From contig JAABTH010000008.1 in the NCBI GenBank assembly GCA_011389985.1, forward strand, positions 1 to 64,000: 64,000 nucleotides of DNA, read 5' to 3'. Within the stretch, counting starts at the first letter, position 1. The number at the start of each line of letters is the position of its first letter. A program made the position numbers and the translations under genes. This DNA is from Bacillota bacterium. GTDB taxonomy: Bacteria > Bacillota > Dethiobacteria > DTU022. The notes below the pieces were generated by a model that had not been told where the DNA came from, did not search any database, and was given only the letters and a program-made list of their open reading frames with translations. Below, in pieces: positions 63,995 through 64,000 of this stretch.

Positions 63995-64000
63995 AAGGTC

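Overview
The window looks like chromosome of a moderately AT-rich (about 42% GC by eye) anaerobic Firmicute, most likely class Clostridia. The support is: strong Shine-Dalgarno sites with frequent TTG and GTG starts, two T-box leaders, a Rex redox repressor, an adenosylcobalamin-dependent (class II) ribonucleotide reductase, and a methylmalonyl-CoA gene set arranged like the propionate (mmc) cluster of syntrophic Pelotomaculum-type bacteria. The genus cannot be fixed from the sequence alone. I see no rRNA, CRISPR array, prophage or insertion sequence; the only selfish element is an intein.

Layout. 0-5.3 kb: a partial ABC-transporter ATPase, tRNA-Arg, dodecin, a DUF4332 protein, a beta-CASP RNA nuclease, rsmD and hisC. 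5.4-10.1 kb: a T-box-controlled PLP aminotransferase, then hisH-hisF-pdxS-pdxT. 10.2-13.2 kb: purF and guaA. 13.3-24.4 kb: a nine-gene phospho-signalling island on the minus strand. 24.6-28.7 kb: glnA with an attenuator-like leader, an ANTAR protein, pyrG, an FmdB-type zinc ribbon and a 30-residue basic microprotein. 28.9-35.2 kb: intein-split nrdJ, an unknown protein, a tiny membrane peptide, an HD-GYP protein and a DUF5317 protein. 35.3-39.7 kb: five tRNAs, rex, a polyprenyl synthase, mnmM, a DUF503 protein and a radical SAM protein. 39.7-48.5 kb: a two-component pair, two PaaK-like ligases, a sodium/solute symporter with a small partner, and a fatty acyl-CoA ligase. 48.6-56 kb: argCJBDGH behind a T-box. 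56-64 kb: carboxyltransferase, epimerase, methylmalonyl-CoA mutase and succinyl-CoA ligase genes behind a PAS/AAA+ regulator.

The best candidate for an undescribed system is the 13.3-24.4 kb island. It encodes two zinc-ribbon Ser/Thr kinases, two PP2C phosphatases and five FHA proteins. Several carry an outer-face sensor-like domain (BIG2 pair, seven-repeat WIYY array, or an HtrA-like protease fold that has lost its whole catalytic triad) joined through one membrane segment to a cytoplasmic FHA or kinase domain. One good promoter precedes the first gene, and no clear terminator separates the last kinase from purF-guaA.

Other points worth checking are: the regulator of the propionate cluster, which lacks the GAFTGA loop and the Walker B aspartate needed to drive sigma-54; argH, which appears to start at CTG inside the argG stop codon; the glnA leader, whose first hairpin has an ANTAR-type hexaloop and competes with a terminator; and the nrdJ intein, placed directly before the radical cysteine.
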